64,000 nucleotides of DNA from Methylomarinum vadi (GCF_000733935.1 NZ_JPON01000001.1:930001-994000); one strand, 5' to 3'. Counted from the stretch's first letter, positions 18,204 to 28,200 are shown. The notes: a model not told the origin generated them from the letters alone. Made by a program: numbers and translations.

Positions 18204-19415
18204 CTAATCGAAAACGCCGGCAAGATTGGCGCTTTGCCGTCTCGAAAGCTCTCGGGCGATGCGGTTTCTCAAGCGATAAGGCACTCTTTCGTTCATGATG
18301 ATGGCAAAGGGCCGCCATTCGCTGCCTTTAACAAAATATCCCGCCAACGCGCTAACACCGTTTAACGTTCCCGATTTCGCATAGATGCCGGGTTCGATTT
18401 CCGGTAACAAGTGCTTCCAACGGCGAAAAGCCTGTAACAGCTCGGTCAATTGTTGCGGTGACAGGCGGTTACCGCGGGACAAGCCGGCGCCATCCGCCAA
18501 CGAGAAATTTTCCCAAGCAAAGCGGCGAAACAGCGCTTCTTCCATGTACCGTTGCACTTCGGCGCTGTTGGCCGGACGTTGAGACGTTTCCGCAACCAGC
18601 ATCAGGATTAATTGGTTGGCGATGAAATTCGTGGAATATTTTAGCATCGTGCGTACGATCTCGCCCAGCGTCTTGCCATTCACATGCGTATAAAAAACAG
18701 GCCGGTTAGGAACCTGGCCATACACGATTCGGGAACCTACTTGGACACCTTGCTTCCGTAAAAAAGCGGCCAGCAGCTCGGCAAAATATCGCTCGGCGTT
18801 GCGCGGATTCGGGCCGGTATTGACCCGCAATATCCCATTCCCCAGAGAGTCCGCTAAACGTTTCCCATACTCGGTCAAAGGCGTGTGGGCTTCGGCTGAC
18901 CTCACGCGGCCACCGACCTTTTTAAGGTTTAGCGTGTTGAAATTCGCGGCAACGGCACTGGGCACCGCATCGTAGGGATTGTTGGTCGCGCCGGTGCCCG
19001 GCAGCAGCAAATCCTGTTCGAATATCGCCGTATCCAGGCCGATGGCTTCGATTTGTTTCAAGCCTCTCTGCTTAAGTTTTCTCGCAATGATCTCCAGTTC
19101 TTCCGAAACCAAATAAGGATCGCCGCTGCCTTTGACCCATAGAGTTGTGCCCGCCTCGTCCAGATAAAAATGGGTACGAAAGCGATAATCTTCCCCCCAA
19201 TGTTTTAACGCCATCCAGGCAGTCGGAAGCTTGGTTGTCGAGGCCGGAATCAACGGCCTGTCGGCATGATCGGCAAGAACAGTCCGGCCACTGGAATCTA
19301 AAATGATCAAACCCGCATTATCAAGTCTGGAAAAAGCCGATAACGCCTCGCCGGCATTGCTCGAAACAGGTGAAAAAAGCGTCAATGCAATTACGCACAT
19401 CACTATAAATTTCAT
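18204..19415 (-). CDS. dacB: D-alanyl-D-alanine carboxypeptidase/endopeptidase (PBP4 type)
   Basis: A 403-residue peptidase S13 protein. After a signal peptide (cleavage near SNAGEA) the active-site SxxK is PASTTKLPTA (about residue 60). The SxN motif is in KYSTNFIANQL (about residue 265) and the KTG-like motif is AKSGTLNGVSALAGYF (about residue 355) with Ser in place of Thr, as is common in this family. Such enzymes trim or cleave peptidoglycan cross-links in the periplasm. It is somewhat shorter than E. coli PBP4 (477), mainly in the region between SxxK and SxN. The ATG at 19415 starts the signal peptide; an in-frame TTG at 19424 is also possible. It appears monocistronic. Confidence 0.88.
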   Translation of the reverse strand: MKFIVMCVIALTLFSPVSSNAGEALSAFSRLDNAGLIILDSSGRTVLADHADRPLIPASTTKLPTAWMALKHWGEDYRFRTHFYLDEAGTTLWVKGSGDPYLVSEELEIIARKLKQRGLKQIEAIGLDTAIFEQDLLLPGTGATNNPYDAVPSAVAANFNTLNLKKVGGRVRSAEAHTPLTEYGKRLADSLGNGILRVNTGPNPRNAERYFAELLAAFLRKQGVQVGSRIVYGQVPNRPVFYTHVNGKTLGEIVRTMLKYSTNFIANQLILMLVAETSQRPANSAEVQRYMEEALFRRFAWENFSLADGAGLSRGNRLSPQQLTELLQAFRRWKHLLPEIEPGIYAKSGTLNGVSALAGYFVKGSEWRPFAIIMNERVPYRLRNRIARELSRRQSANLAGVFD

Positions 19416-19656
19416 AATGTTCAATGTGGCCTTTTTGATATGTCAAACAATTAAAGTAACCTAATTTCGGCTAGCCTACAGAGGGTATTGACGGCGTCTT
19501 CCGGTGTCAATACCTGATGCTCTATGGCGTTCTTAAACCAAACTCAGGTTAAAGTACATACCCGAAACCTGGCAAGAAATCGTTAAACCGATTAGGTCCG
19601 GCATGAGATACAACCGGGAGTATTCAATAACAGAAACTTTATCGCTGCAACGGAGG

Positions 19657-20211
19657 TTATTTCGACAGGCTCCTGATGTAGAGTAGCAAATGCCAAATCT
19701 GCACCTCGCTCAAATGATTCTTGTGACCGTGCATGTAGGTGTAACGGGGGCGTCGGCCAGGCCGTTTCAACGTGTCCCGGCTGTGGCCGGGCGCCATCTC
19801 AAAAAATCCCCATCCATTTTGAATCACCCAAAACAAGCGGCCGTCGGGTAAAGTATCCATCAGTTCTTTACAGGTAAAATCGGTCGGCGGAGGCCGCAGG
19901 TATTTGCCGATCGGCCCTTGCCCGTCGCCTTCGATGCCATGACAATCCGCACATGAAGCAGGTAGCATATCGCGCTCATATAAGCGTTTTCCTAGTGCAA
20001 TGTTGTCGGCTGTCGCCGGAAATGGGTTATGCTTCTGGTAATAAGCGTGTGGGAGCTGCGGCGTTAAGCGTGGCGGCGGACATTCGGTACCGATGGCTTG
20101 TGCCTGCCGGAGCATTGCTTCCTCGTGCAGCGTAGAGTTGCAGCCGACGCCGAGCATCGCCGCTATCAAGGTCGAATGCGACCACCAACTTGCCCGCTTA
20201 GCGAATATCAT
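19657..20211 (-). CDS. Cytochrome c lipoprotein
   Basis: A 184-residue protein with a hydrophobic N-terminus ending AMLGVGC near residue 24, consistent with a lipoprotein signal. One heme attachment motif, SCADCH, occurs near residue 88, within an ALGKRLYERDMLPASCADCHGIEGDGQGP class I cytochrome c context. A Met in GFFEMAPGHS is the probable second ligand. It is exported and membrane-attached. It starts 15 bases after the OprB-type porin stop, so the two are one transcription unit. Its electron partner is unknown. Confidence 0.85.
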   Translation of the reverse strand: MIFAKRASWWSHSTLIAAMLGVGCNSTLHEEAMLRQAQAIGTECPPPRLTPQLPHAYYQKHNPFPATADNIALGKRLYERDMLPASCADCHGIEGDGQGPIGKYLRPPPTDFTCKELMDTLPDGRLFWVIQNGWGFFEMAPGHSRDTLKRPGRRPRYTYMHGHKNHLSEVQIWHLLLYIRSLSK

Positions 20212-20226
20212 GAAAACTCAGTCTCC

Positions 20227-21534
20227 TCAGAAATTTATGCTGTACCTGAAGCCGCCGACAAGACTGTCGTTCAAGGCGGGATTAGCGCCGGGATTAATAT
20301 AATACTGGAGAACCGGCTGAAAGCTGAACCATCGCATGAGCTGAGCCCTATACGTCAGTTCCAAGGCGATTTCCGCATCCCTGACCGCGACTCCGCCGCT
20401 TTGCCGAGCGCGTTTATATTTTTCGCCGTTGACGCCCACGGCGATGCCCAAACCCACTATATCGTCGTCGCGATTGGGGATCAGGCCGGTGTAGACCAAA
20501 CCGGCACCATAAAATCTTGCTATTTGATTGACGTCCTCGTCGGCTCCGCCCATGCGGAGAAAAGCGCTCAGCCCCTGGTCACGCGCCTCCGTTTCAGTGA
20601 AGATCACCCCTTCGACAAAGCCATAAACACCGTAAGTGCCATTTCGGCGCACAGGATCGCCATTAGCATAGGTGTCGAGCAGATCCTTAAACTCGGCGGT
20701 GTACAACCATGACCCCAATCCGAAGCGCAGGAAATCGAACTGTTCGGGTTGATAATTGATTTCGCTCATGATGAGCAGGCCATCGGCCCCTTTCAGACTG
20801 ATCTGTGTCCCGGAGGAGTCGTTTGGATCGCCCGGTACGCCGTCCAAAACGGCCACCCGCACCGTGACTTCCTGGCTGAGATTAGCGCGTACCCTGACGC
20901 CGAGAGAGGTCACCGGAAAAACCGAAGGACCGTTAATACCGGTTTCGGACAAATCCAGGCCCGTACCGAAGGCGCCGTTAAGAAAAACGTCGGCGGTTCC
21001 CTTGACATCGAATTCGGAATCGACGGCGTAAAGTCCTGCCAAGATACCGACCCTATCGTCAAACACGCTTTGTTCATACCAGGCTTCGAACAGCTTGAAG
21101 CCATCGGCGGCCGTCAGATTACTGGGCGCGCTAATGCTGCCGTTCGTCTCGGCCGAGTCTCCACCCAGGGAAGCGATGGCCATAATATAAAGCGTGCCGC
21201 CGGGCCACCCCGCTAACGTGTCGATATCGGCCGTGAAAGCGGTTTCCAACAGGTTAGCATAACGGATATCGGCTCTTACTCCACGCGAGTTGGCCAGTAA
21301 ATCGCCGGAGTTGGCAATATCGAAGCGGATTCCGTGTTGCAGCGCCGTCGTTCGAACACCGCTCCAATTTCCGGTCAATGCAGAGGCAAAAGAGTCTGGA
21401 TATTCCAACGCCTTCTTGGGTTTAAAGAATTCAAAAGGTTCCGCAAGCACCGGACTTTCAGAGCAAAGTTGAACGGTCAACAATACTGCGAGAAATGTTT
21501 TGTTTTTCCAGTCACAAACCTTTTTACTAAGCAT
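20227..21534 (-). CDS. Carbohydrate porin, OprB family
   Basis: A 435-residue outer membrane protein. The signal peptide ends near VLAEP. SFASALTGNWSGVRTTALQHGIRFDIANSGDLLANS (about residues 50-85) is the OprB start, followed by beta-strand-rich sequence with alternating hydrophobic residues, a SWLYTAEF segment, and a C-terminal strand ending in Phe (GGFRYSINF), as usual for outer membrane beta-barrels. OprB proteins pass sugars or other small solutes. It heads a two-gene unit with the cytochrome c lipoprotein, an uncommon partner that hints at a redox-linked role. Confidence 0.85.
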   Translation of the reverse strand: MLSKKVCDWKNKTFLAVLLTVQLCSESPVLAEPFEFFKPKKALEYPDSFASALTGNWSGVRTTALQHGIRFDIANSGDLLANSRGVRADIRYANLLETAFTADIDTLAGWPGGTLYIMAIASLGGDSAETNGSISAPSNLTAADGFKLFEAWYEQSVFDDRVGILAGLYAVDSEFDVKGTADVFLNGAFGTGLDLSETGINGPSVFPVTSLGVRVRANLSQEVTVRVAVLDGVPGDPNDSSGTQISLKGADGLLIMSEINYQPEQFDFLRFGLGSWLYTAEFKDLLDTYANGDPVRRNGTYGVYGFVEGVIFTETEARDQGLSAFLRMGGADEDVNQIARFYGAGLVYTGLIPNRDDDIVGLGIAVGVNGEKYKRARQSGGVAVRDAEIALELTYRAQLMRWFSFQPVLQYYINPGANPALNDSLVGGFRYSINF

Positions 21535-21717
21535 TCTTCACTCAGGAGAGCTAACGGGCATGATTGTAACGATATGTTGAGATAATATTAGGAATGTTCG
21601 ATTGAATAGTAATGGTACCTATATCGGCTGGCAACACTAAGAGGTACTGTTGTTTGCCAGTTTACCGGGAATTCCGCGTATGGACGCATCCTTGACTTTA
21701 TACTTGGAGGTTACGCT

Positions 21718-22182
21718 ATGACCGATTTATCGGAAACCGAAATCCACGCGCTGAACGAGGCCCTCGATGACGAATACCGCGCCTTCGCGACCTATAACCA
21801 GGTGATTGCCGACTTCGGTGAGGTGCCTCCGTTCAGCAATATCCGCGCTGCCGAGGGGCGACATATCGATGCCCTTTTCGTGCTGTTCACGCGCTATGGT
21901 CTGACCATACCCGAGAATTCCTGGCCGGGCAAGGTTCAGCGCTATACCAGTCTGCAACAAGCCTGCGAAGCCGGTATCGCCGCCGAAATCGCCAACGAAG
22001 ACATGTATCAGCGGCTGCTTCGTGCGACGGAGCACCCGGATATACTCAGAGTGTTCCGTAATCTCCAGGAAGCGTCACAGCAGCGCCACCTGCCGGCCTT
22101 TCAACGCTGCGCGCAGAGTTCCGCGACTGGCGGGCATGGACGCGGCGCGGGACGACATAGGGGACGCAAGGGACAAGCATGA
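21718..22182 (+). CDS. DUF2202 (ferritin-like) protein
   Basis: A 154-residue protein of the DUF2202 group, which has a ferritin-like fold. Acidic and His positions likely to bind di-iron are in LNEALDDEYRAFATYNQVI (start), IRAAEGRHIDALFVLF (middle) and AEIANEDMYQRLL (later). The C-terminus is the family's typical Gly/Arg/His-rich tail. GGAGG lies seven to eight bases upstream of the ATG. Its stop overlaps the feoA ATG as ATGA. A role in iron storage or redox with the downstream Feo transporter is inferred from this linkage. Confidence 0.82.
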   Translation: MTDLSETEIHALNEALDDEYRAFATYNQVIADFGEVPPFSNIRAAEGRHIDALFVLFTRYGLTIPENSWPGKVQRYTSLQQACEAGIAAEIANEDMYQRLLRATEHPDILRVFRNLQEASQQRHLPAFQRCAQSSATGGHGRGAGRHRGRKGQA

Positions 22183-22436
22183 ACGACCGCCAACTAATTC
22201 CTCTCGTCCAACTCGCAGCCGGCAAGCACGCGATCGTCCGGGATATCCAAGGCGGCTCGGATTTCTCCGGCCGCCTGGCGGGAATGGGACTGGCGAAGGG
22301 AACGGACATCGAGATACTGCAGAATTCAGAACGAGGCCCAATACTGGTGCGCACGCACGAAAGCCGTATTGCCTTAGGTCGGGGAGAGGCCTTGAAGATT
22401 CTGGTGCAGGAAACTGACGATGAACCGGCCAACTGA
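22179..22436 (+). CDS. feoA: Ferrous iron transport protein A
   Basis: An 85-residue FeoA protein with the SH3-like fold pattern: VQLAAGKHAIVRDIQGG, RLAGMGLAKGTDIEIL, GPILVRTHESRIALGRGEALKILV. FeoA supports FeoB in Fe2+ uptake at the inner membrane. It overlaps the preceding DUF2202 gene by four bases and the following feoB by 17 bases. Confidence 0.92.
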   Translation: MNDRQLIPLVQLAAGKHAIVRDIQGGSDFSGRLAGMGLAKGTDIEILQNSERGPILVRTHESRIALGRGEALKILVQETDDEPAN

Positions 22437-24438
22437 GCCCACGTCACACAAACAAACGCTGCTGGTAGGTCTGGCCGGGCAGCCCAACGTGGGCAAGTCC
22501 ACGGTCTTCAACCTGTTGACGGGGCTTTCCCAGCACGTCGGCAACTGGCCAGGCAAGACCGTGGAGCGTAAGGAAGGCTCACTGATTCACAATAACACAC
22601 GGCTGCGCCTGATCGATCTGCCGGGAACCTATAGCCTGACGGCGCACAGCCTTGAGGAACGCGTCGCGCGCGATTTCATCATCGAAGAGCGGCCCGACGT
22701 CATCGTGATGGTGGCCGACGCCTCGTCGCTGGAGCGCAACCTTTATCTGCTTGCCGAGTTGCTGAGCCTGCGGGCGTCGGTCGTGCTGGCGCTGAATATG
22801 CTGGATGTCGCCGAGGACCAGGGCATTAAGATCGAAGCGCATGTGCTGGAAGCCGCGCTGGGCTTGCCGGTTGTTCCCATCGTCGCGACCCGCAACCAAG
22901 GGATGACCGAACTCATCGCCGCCATCGAGCGACTGGCCAGCCATCCGGACAGCTTCCAACCGGCGCGTCCGCGGATTGCCGCTCCGCACCGTCAGGTATT
23001 CAAGCAATTGAAGACGATGGTCGCCGAACAGGTTCCGTCGCCGTTCGATCCGGATTGGGTCGCACTCAAGCTGCTGGAAGGCGATGCCGAAATCACTCAC
23101 AAAGCCAAAGACTGGAGCGGTCAACAACGCTGGCCTAAGATCGAAGCCCTGCTGCACGCGCATGAAGACGCGGTGCTCGACATAGCCAGCGGCCGCTACG
23201 CATGGATAGGCCGTATGGTGCGGGCCGCCGTGATCCGCCCGCGCCTCGGCCAAGTGAGTCTGACCGATAAACTGGACCGTATCGCGGTGCATCCGTTATG
23301 GGGCTTAGTCTTGCTCTTCAGTGTTTTCGCGGCCGTATTCTGGCTGACGTTCACGCTCGCGGTCCCGCTGCAGGAATGGCTGGACGTCACCGCGATCGGA
23401 CAGGCGCAGGCGACGGTGCGGCAGTTACTCGCCGACGCGCCTACCTGGCTCACAGCCCTCGTCGCCGAAGGCGTGTTAGGCGGCGCTGGCCTGGTCCTGA
23501 CGTTCCTGCCTGTACTTGCGCTGTTCTTCGCCCTCTTGGCACTGTTGGAAGACACCGGTTATCTCGCCCGCAGCGCCTATCTGATGGACCGCTTCATGCA
23601 CGCGCTCGGACTGCACGGCAAGAGTTTCCTGCCGCTGTTTCTCGGCTTCGGCTGCAACGTGCCGGCGGTCATGGGCGCGCGGGTGGTCGAATCGCGGAGC
23701 GGCCAATTGTTGACCATTCTGCTCGCGCCGTTGGTGCCATGCAGCGCTCGACTGGTCGTGCTCGCCTTTCTCGCTCCGGCTTTCTTCGGCACAGCGGCAC
23801 TACTAGTCGTACTCGCCCTGGTCATGTTGAACCTGGTGGTGCTGGCGCTGCTGGGCATCATGCTCAACCGTACGCTGTTTCGCGGCCAACACATGGCCTT
23901 CATCATGGAACTGCCGCTCTATCATATGCCAAACGCCCGCACCATCGCCGCCTTTGTCTGGCATAACACCTGGGCCTTCGCGCGCAAGGCCGGCAGCCTG
24001 ATCCTGATCGCGTCGGTGCTGATCTGGGCGTTGAGCTATTTCCCTAGCGGCGACCTCGAACAGAGTTATCTCGCCCGCCTCGGACAGGGAATCGCGCCGC
24101 TCGGCGACTTGATGGGCATGGACTGGCGCATGCTGGTGGCGCTGATCGCCGGTTTCGTCGCCAAGGAGAACGTCATTGTCACGCTCGGCATCCTCTACGG
24201 CCAAGGCGGAAGCGGCCTGATCCCCACGCTCGCCGCCCAGGTCGCTCCCGCCTCGGCGCTCGCCTTCATGACCGTGACGATGCTGTTCATCCCCTGCCTG
24301 GCCACCGTGGCGGTGATGCGCCAAGAAACCGGAAGTTGGCGTTGGACATTGTTCGGCGTAACGCTGCTGCTGGTGATCGCACTGGGCGCCGGCATCCTGG
24401 TCTATCAGGGGGCAAAATTCCTGGGGATGGGCGGCTAA
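22420..24438 (+). CDS. feoB: Ferrous iron transport protein B
   Basis: A 672-residue GTPase-permease. The G domain shows G1 GQPNVGKST, G2 GKTVERKEG, G3 LIDLPGTYSL and G4 NMLD. The membrane core follows from about residue 285 with paired Gate-like segments, including GFGCNVPAVMGARV and LLAPLVPCSARL, and AGFVAKENVIVTLGILYG. It imports Fe2+. It is about 100 residues shorter than E. coli FeoB, mostly at the C-terminal cytosolic end. The sequence is visibly more GC-rich than its flanks. FeoC is not seen. Confidence 0.94.
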   Translation: MNRPTEPTSHKQTLLVGLAGQPNVGKSTVFNLLTGLSQHVGNWPGKTVERKEGSLIHNNTRLRLIDLPGTYSLTAHSLEERVARDFIIEERPDVIVMVADASSLERNLYLLAELLSLRASVVLALNMLDVAEDQGIKIEAHVLEAALGLPVVPIVATRNQGMTELIAAIERLASHPDSFQPARPRIAAPHRQVFKQLKTMVAEQVPSPFDPDWVALKLLEGDAEITHKAKDWSGQQRWPKIEALLHAHEDAVLDIASGRYAWIGRMVRAAVIRPRLGQVSLTDKLDRIAVHPLWGLVLLFSVFAAVFWLTFTLAVPLQEWLDVTAIGQAQATVRQLLADAPTWLTALVAEGVLGGAGLVLTFLPVLALFFALLALLEDTGYLARSAYLMDRFMHALGLHGKSFLPLFLGFGCNVPAVMGARVVESRSGQLLTILLAPLVPCSARLVVLAFLAPAFFGTAALLVVLALVMLNLVVLALLGIMLNRTLFRGQHMAFIMELPLYHMPNARTIAAFVWHNTWAFARKAGSLILIASVLIWALSYFPSGDLEQSYLARLGQGIAPLGDLMGMDWRMLVALIAGFVAKENVIVTLGILYGQGGSGLIPTLAAQVAPASALAFMTVTMLFIPCLATVAVMRQETGSWRWTLFGVTLLLVIALGAGILVYQGAKFLGMGG

Positions 24439-24518
24439 TGCACGCCGAATTGGCGTCGCGATTATCTGCAGGCCAGAATCCTCACCGGCAAAGGCGCGGC
24501 ACGAATTAGAGAAACAGC

Positions 24519-24926
24519 ATGAAAGAACCGAACACCAATGAACTGCACCGTCGTACCCTCGTAAAATCGCTGCTCTGGCGCCTGATTGGCATCGTATGGA
24601 CCTGGATCGGAGCATACCTTATTCTCCTTTTTATTCCGCCCTCTCGCCAGTCGGCAGCCCTGATCGCCACTCTTATCGTCGTCTACCACCACTCCACGCG
24701 CATGATCATGTACTATGTGTACGAGCGCATCTGGGCCTCGATCGCTTGGGGCCGCAGCACTAGCCCATGTCCGATGACCAGAAAAGAGAAGGTTCTTTGG
24801 GCTTTTGGCACCGTCGCCGCCCTGACCCTGCTGTTCTTGCTGCTGCTGGAAATCCAGCCGAATATCGACGAAGAAAAGCGTTCCGCGCAGTTTTTCTCAC
24901 CCCAATCGACGACCTTGCCAACGTAA
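24519..24926 (+). CDS. DUF2061 family membrane protein
   Basis: A 135-residue protein with two to three hydrophobic segments. TLVKSLLWRLIGIVWTWIGAYLI and STRMIMYYVYERIWASIAWG match the DUF2061 pattern, whose function is unknown; the family often sits near sulfur or metal genes. A third helix and a polar tail follow. It is in the same direction as feoB, 80 bases downstream. Its last 30 bases overlap the convergent cusA. Confidence 0.78.
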   Translation: MKEPNTNELHRRTLVKSLLWRLIGIVWTWIGAYLILLFIPPSRQSAALIATLIVVYHHSTRMIMYYVYERIWASIAWGRSTSPCPMTRKEKVLWAFGTVAALTLLFLLLLEIQPNIDEEKRSAQFFSPQSTTLPT

Positions 24927-27900
24927 GTAAATCACAGGAATGATGAACAGCGACAGCAACGGCGCCGTGATCATGCCGCCGAGTATCGGCGTCGCGATCC
25001 GCTGCAGGACATCGGAACCCGCGCCATGTCCGTACATCATCGGCAGCAGGCCGAAAATAATGATCGCAACGGTCATTGCTTTCGGGCGCATGCGCTGTAC
25101 GGCGCCAGCCAGAATGGCTTGAGTTAAATCCTCGTGGTTGTTCAGTCGTCCTCGGGCCGAATAGTCCGCAATCGCCTTGTCCAGATAAAGCTGCATGATG
25201 ACGCCGAATTCGATCGCCATGCCGGCAAGGGCGATGAATCCGACCGCCGAGGCCACCGACAACCGATAATCCAATAAAAACATCAGCCAAAATCCGCCCA
25301 CCAACGCAAACGGCAAGGTCAGCAGCACGATCAATATTTGGCCGACATTAGCGAAAATGAAATACAGCAACACGACGATGCTCAGCAGCGTCAACGGAAT
25401 CAACCGGGCCAGTTTATCTGCGGCCCGTTCCATGGCTCGATATTGGCCATCCCAACTGACGGCGTAACCGGCCGGGATGTCCACCGTCGCTTGCAAGGCT
25501 TGATGCGCGGCCGCGATATAGCGGCCTAAATCGCCGTCGTCGGTATCGATAAAGACCCATCCCTGCAAGCGGGCGTTTTCGGTTTTATAAACCGGCGGGC
25601 CGCTGACGATTTTGATGTCGGCGACCTGCCCCAACGCGATCAGCTGACCGGTTGAAGTCAACAGCGTCATCTCTTTCAATTCCTCAATATCGTCTCTCAG
25701 CTCGCGGGGAAATCTGAGGTTCAGCGGATAACGCTGCGTACCTTCGACGACAAAAGAAACGTTGCTGCCACCGACAGCAGTCTGTATCAGCGCGTTGATG
25801 TCGGCGATATTCAGCCCGAGCAAACTCAATTGTTTCCGGTCCGGAATGATTTCGATGTAACGTCCGCCGCTGACGCGTTCGGCGATCACCGAACGGGTGC
25901 CGGCGACATTATTCAAGGCGTTTTCGATGTCGCGGCCGATATGCTCGATGACGTCCGGACTGTCACCGGAAATCTTTATGCCTAACGGCGTTTTGATGCC
26001 GGTCGCCATCATATCGATGCGGGTCTTGATCGGCATAACCCAGGCATTGCTCAACCCTGGCAAATAGACTAAGGCATCCAATTCGGCAATCAGTTTTTCT
26101 AGGGTCATGCCTTCTCGCCATTGTTGCCGGGACTTGAGCCGGATCAGCGTTTCGATCATATTCAGCGGGGCCGGATCGGTCGCGGTCTCGGCCCGCCCGA
26201 CTTTACCGAAGACGCGTTCGACCTCGGGCACACTGGCTATCAGGCGATTGGTCTGTTGCAACAGTTCTTGCGCCTTACCTATCGCAATGCCCGGCAAGGT
26301 CGTCGGCATATACATCAGGTCGCCTTCGAACAAAGGCGGCATGAACTCGGTGCCGATGCCTGTCGAGAGCCTCGCCAATCCAGGCACATGCCGAAAAGCC
26401 CGTTGCCAAAAACTCTCAAATTGGTGCTGCCAGGTATTCACTTGTTGCAGATACCGGTTGTCTTCAGGACTTTGAGTGATCAGCTCTACCGGCCATTTCA
26501 ACGGTGATAAAATGCTACTGAGTCCAAAAACCGGCAACCAAACACTGATCAGGATCAGCGTGGCCCATGTCAAGGTCTTGTTCGAACGTGCGATCATCCA
26601 CGCCAGCGCTTGCCGGTAACGCCGGTTCAGCCAGCGGTTGAGCGGATTGTCCGATTCATCCGGCAAATTGCCGCGAATCAGATAACCCAACAGCACCGGA
26701 ATTAACGTGACGGCCAAAATCGCGGCGGCCGCCATCGCATAAGTCTTCGTGAAGGCCAGCGGCGAAAACAGACGCCCCTCCTGGGCCTCCAACGTGAAAA
26801 CCGGAATGAAGCTGCAGGTGATGATCAGCAACGAAAAGAACAACGCCGGCCCGACTTCCTCGCAGGCCTGTTGGATCAATTGCCAATGCTCTGTCGATGT
26901 CGGCTGCCGACCCGGATGTTGTTGCCGCCAGCCTTGCAGATGTTTATGGGCGTTTTCGATCATGACGATCGCGGCGTCCGTCATCGTGCCGATCGCGATC
27001 GCGATGCCGCCCAGCGACATGATATTGGCGCTGACGCCTTGCCAGCGCATGACGATGAAGGCCGTTAACACGCCGACCGGCAGCGAGATCACCGCGATCA
27101 ACGCCGAGCGCAGATGAAACAGAAAGATGCCGCAAACCAAGGCGATGAACAAAAATTCCAGCATCAGTTTATCGCTCAGATTGGCGAGTGCGTTTTCAAT
27201 CAGTTCGGAACGGTCATAGGTCGTGACCAGCTCGACGCCTTCCGGCAAGCCTTGACGCAGCTGCGCCAATCTTTTTTTGACTGCCGTTATCGTAGACAAG
27301 GCATTCTCACCATGCCGCATCACGACAATGCCGCCGGCGACTTCGCCTGCGCCATCAAGATCGGTGGCGGCGCGCCGCATTTCGGGCCCGATCTGCACAG
27401 TCGCCAGATCGCGTAGCGTTATCACGCCGCCGTTTGCAAGCCGCCGTACCGGGATCATCTCAATGTCCCTGACAGACGTCAGATAACCCTGGGTATGAAT
27501 CATGTATTCGGCCTCGGCCTGTTCGATCACCGAGCCACCCGTTTCCTGATTATTCTTGCGGATCGCGTCGCTGACCTGAGTCAGCGTCAGCTGATGGGCG
27601 ATCAATTTGTCCGGATGCACGATCACTTGATACTGGCGGACCATGCCGCCTATCGACGCGACTTCGGCGACACCTGGCACGCTTTGCAACTCCAGTTTTA
27701 AAAAGCTGTCCTGCAGACTCCGCAATTGCGAAATATCGTGCCTACCGCTACGGTCGACCAGCGCGTAGGAATACACCCAGCCCACACCCGACGCATCGGG
27801 GCCCAGGCGCGGATAGGCATCGGCAGGCAAACTCGCCTGAATCTGATTCAAATATTCCAGCACGCGCGAGCGCGCCCAATAAAGATCGGTGCCGTCCTTA

Positions 27901-28190
27901 AAAATAATATAAAGGTAGGAATCGCCGAAAAACGAATAACCGCGCACGACCTCTGCGCCCGGTACCGCCTGCATCGCGGAGGCAATGGGATGGGTAACCT
28001 GGTCCTCGACGATTTTGGGCGATTGCCCCGGATAAGGGGTGCGGATGATGACTTGCACATCCGATAAATCCGGTATCGCATCCAGCGCCGTTTGTTGCGC
28101 CGAAATCCAGCCCCAAATGCTCAGCGCCAACGTCGCGATTAAGATCAATACGCGATGCTCGATCGCTTGGCGTATCAGTAGATTCAACAT
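24897..28190 (-). CDS. cusA: CusA/CzcA family RND heavy-metal efflux pump
   Basis: A 1,097-residue inner membrane RND transporter of the heavy-metal (HME) group. The start MLNLLIRQAIEHRVLILI and the ALDAIPDLSDVQVIIRTPYPGQSP segment are typical of CusA/SilA. Twelve membrane helices lie in two halves around large periplasmic loops. AIGTMTDAAIVMIENAHKHL (about residue 405) is the proton-relay helix of the family, and ATGIKTPLGIKISG occurs in the porter region. Met residues suited to Cu(I)/Ag(I) are present. The assignment to copper or silver is from family resemblance and the copper neighbours. It starts 10 bases after cusB. No cusC follows; a distant TolC may serve. Confidence 0.92.
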   Translation of the reverse strand: MLNLLIRQAIEHRVLILIATLALSIWGWISAQQTALDAIPDLSDVQVIIRTPYPGQSPKIVEDQVTHPIASAMQAVPGAEVVRGYSFFGDSYLYIIFKDGTDLYWARSRVLEYLNQIQASLPADAYPRLGPDASGVGWVYSYALVDRSGRHDISQLRSLQDSFLKLELQSVPGVAEVASIGGMVRQYQVIVHPDKLIAHQLTLTQVSDAIRKNNQETGGSVIEQAEAEYMIHTQGYLTSVRDIEMIPVRRLANGGVITLRDLATVQIGPEMRRAATDLDGAGEVAGGIVVMRHGENALSTITAVKKRLAQLRQGLPEGVELVTTYDRSELIENALANLSDKLMLEFLFIALVCGIFLFHLRSALIAVISLPVGVLTAFIVMRWQGVSANIMSLGGIAIAIGTMTDAAIVMIENAHKHLQGWRQQHPGRQPTSTEHWQLIQQACEEVGPALFFSLLIITCSFIPVFTLEAQEGRLFSPLAFTKTYAMAAAAILAVTLIPVLLGYLIRGNLPDESDNPLNRWLNRRYRQALAWMIARSNKTLTWATLILISVWLPVFGLSSILSPLKWPVELITQSPEDNRYLQQVNTWQHQFESFWQRAFRHVPGLARLSTGIGTEFMPPLFEGDLMYMPTTLPGIAIGKAQELLQQTNRLIASVPEVERVFGKVGRAETATDPAPLNMIETLIRLKSRQQWREGMTLEKLIAELDALVYLPGLSNAWVMPIKTRIDMMATGIKTPLGIKISGDSPDVIEHIGRDIENALNNVAGTRSVIAERVSGGRYIEIIPDRKQLSLLGLNIADINALIQTAVGGSNVSFVVEGTQRYPLNLRFPRELRDDIEELKEMTLLTSTGQLIALGQVADIKIVSGPPVYKTENARLQGWVFIDTDDGDLGRYIAAAHQALQATVDIPAGYAVSWDGQYRAMERAADKLARLIPLTLLSIVVLLYFIFANVGQILIVLLTLPFALVGGFWLMFLLDYRLSVASAVGFIALAGMAIEFGVIMQLYLDKAIADYSARGRLNNHEDLTQAILAGAVQRMRPKAMTVAIIIFGLLPMMYGHGAGSDVLQRIATPILGGMITAPLLSLFIIPVIYLRWQGRRLG

Positions 28191-28200
28191 GATAGCTCAA

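Noticed and set aside
24438-24509. 23-codon frame overlapping the feoB stop as TAATG
   Set aside because: Too short, no family; it may be a chance frame, although FeoC-like small proteins can occupy this place.
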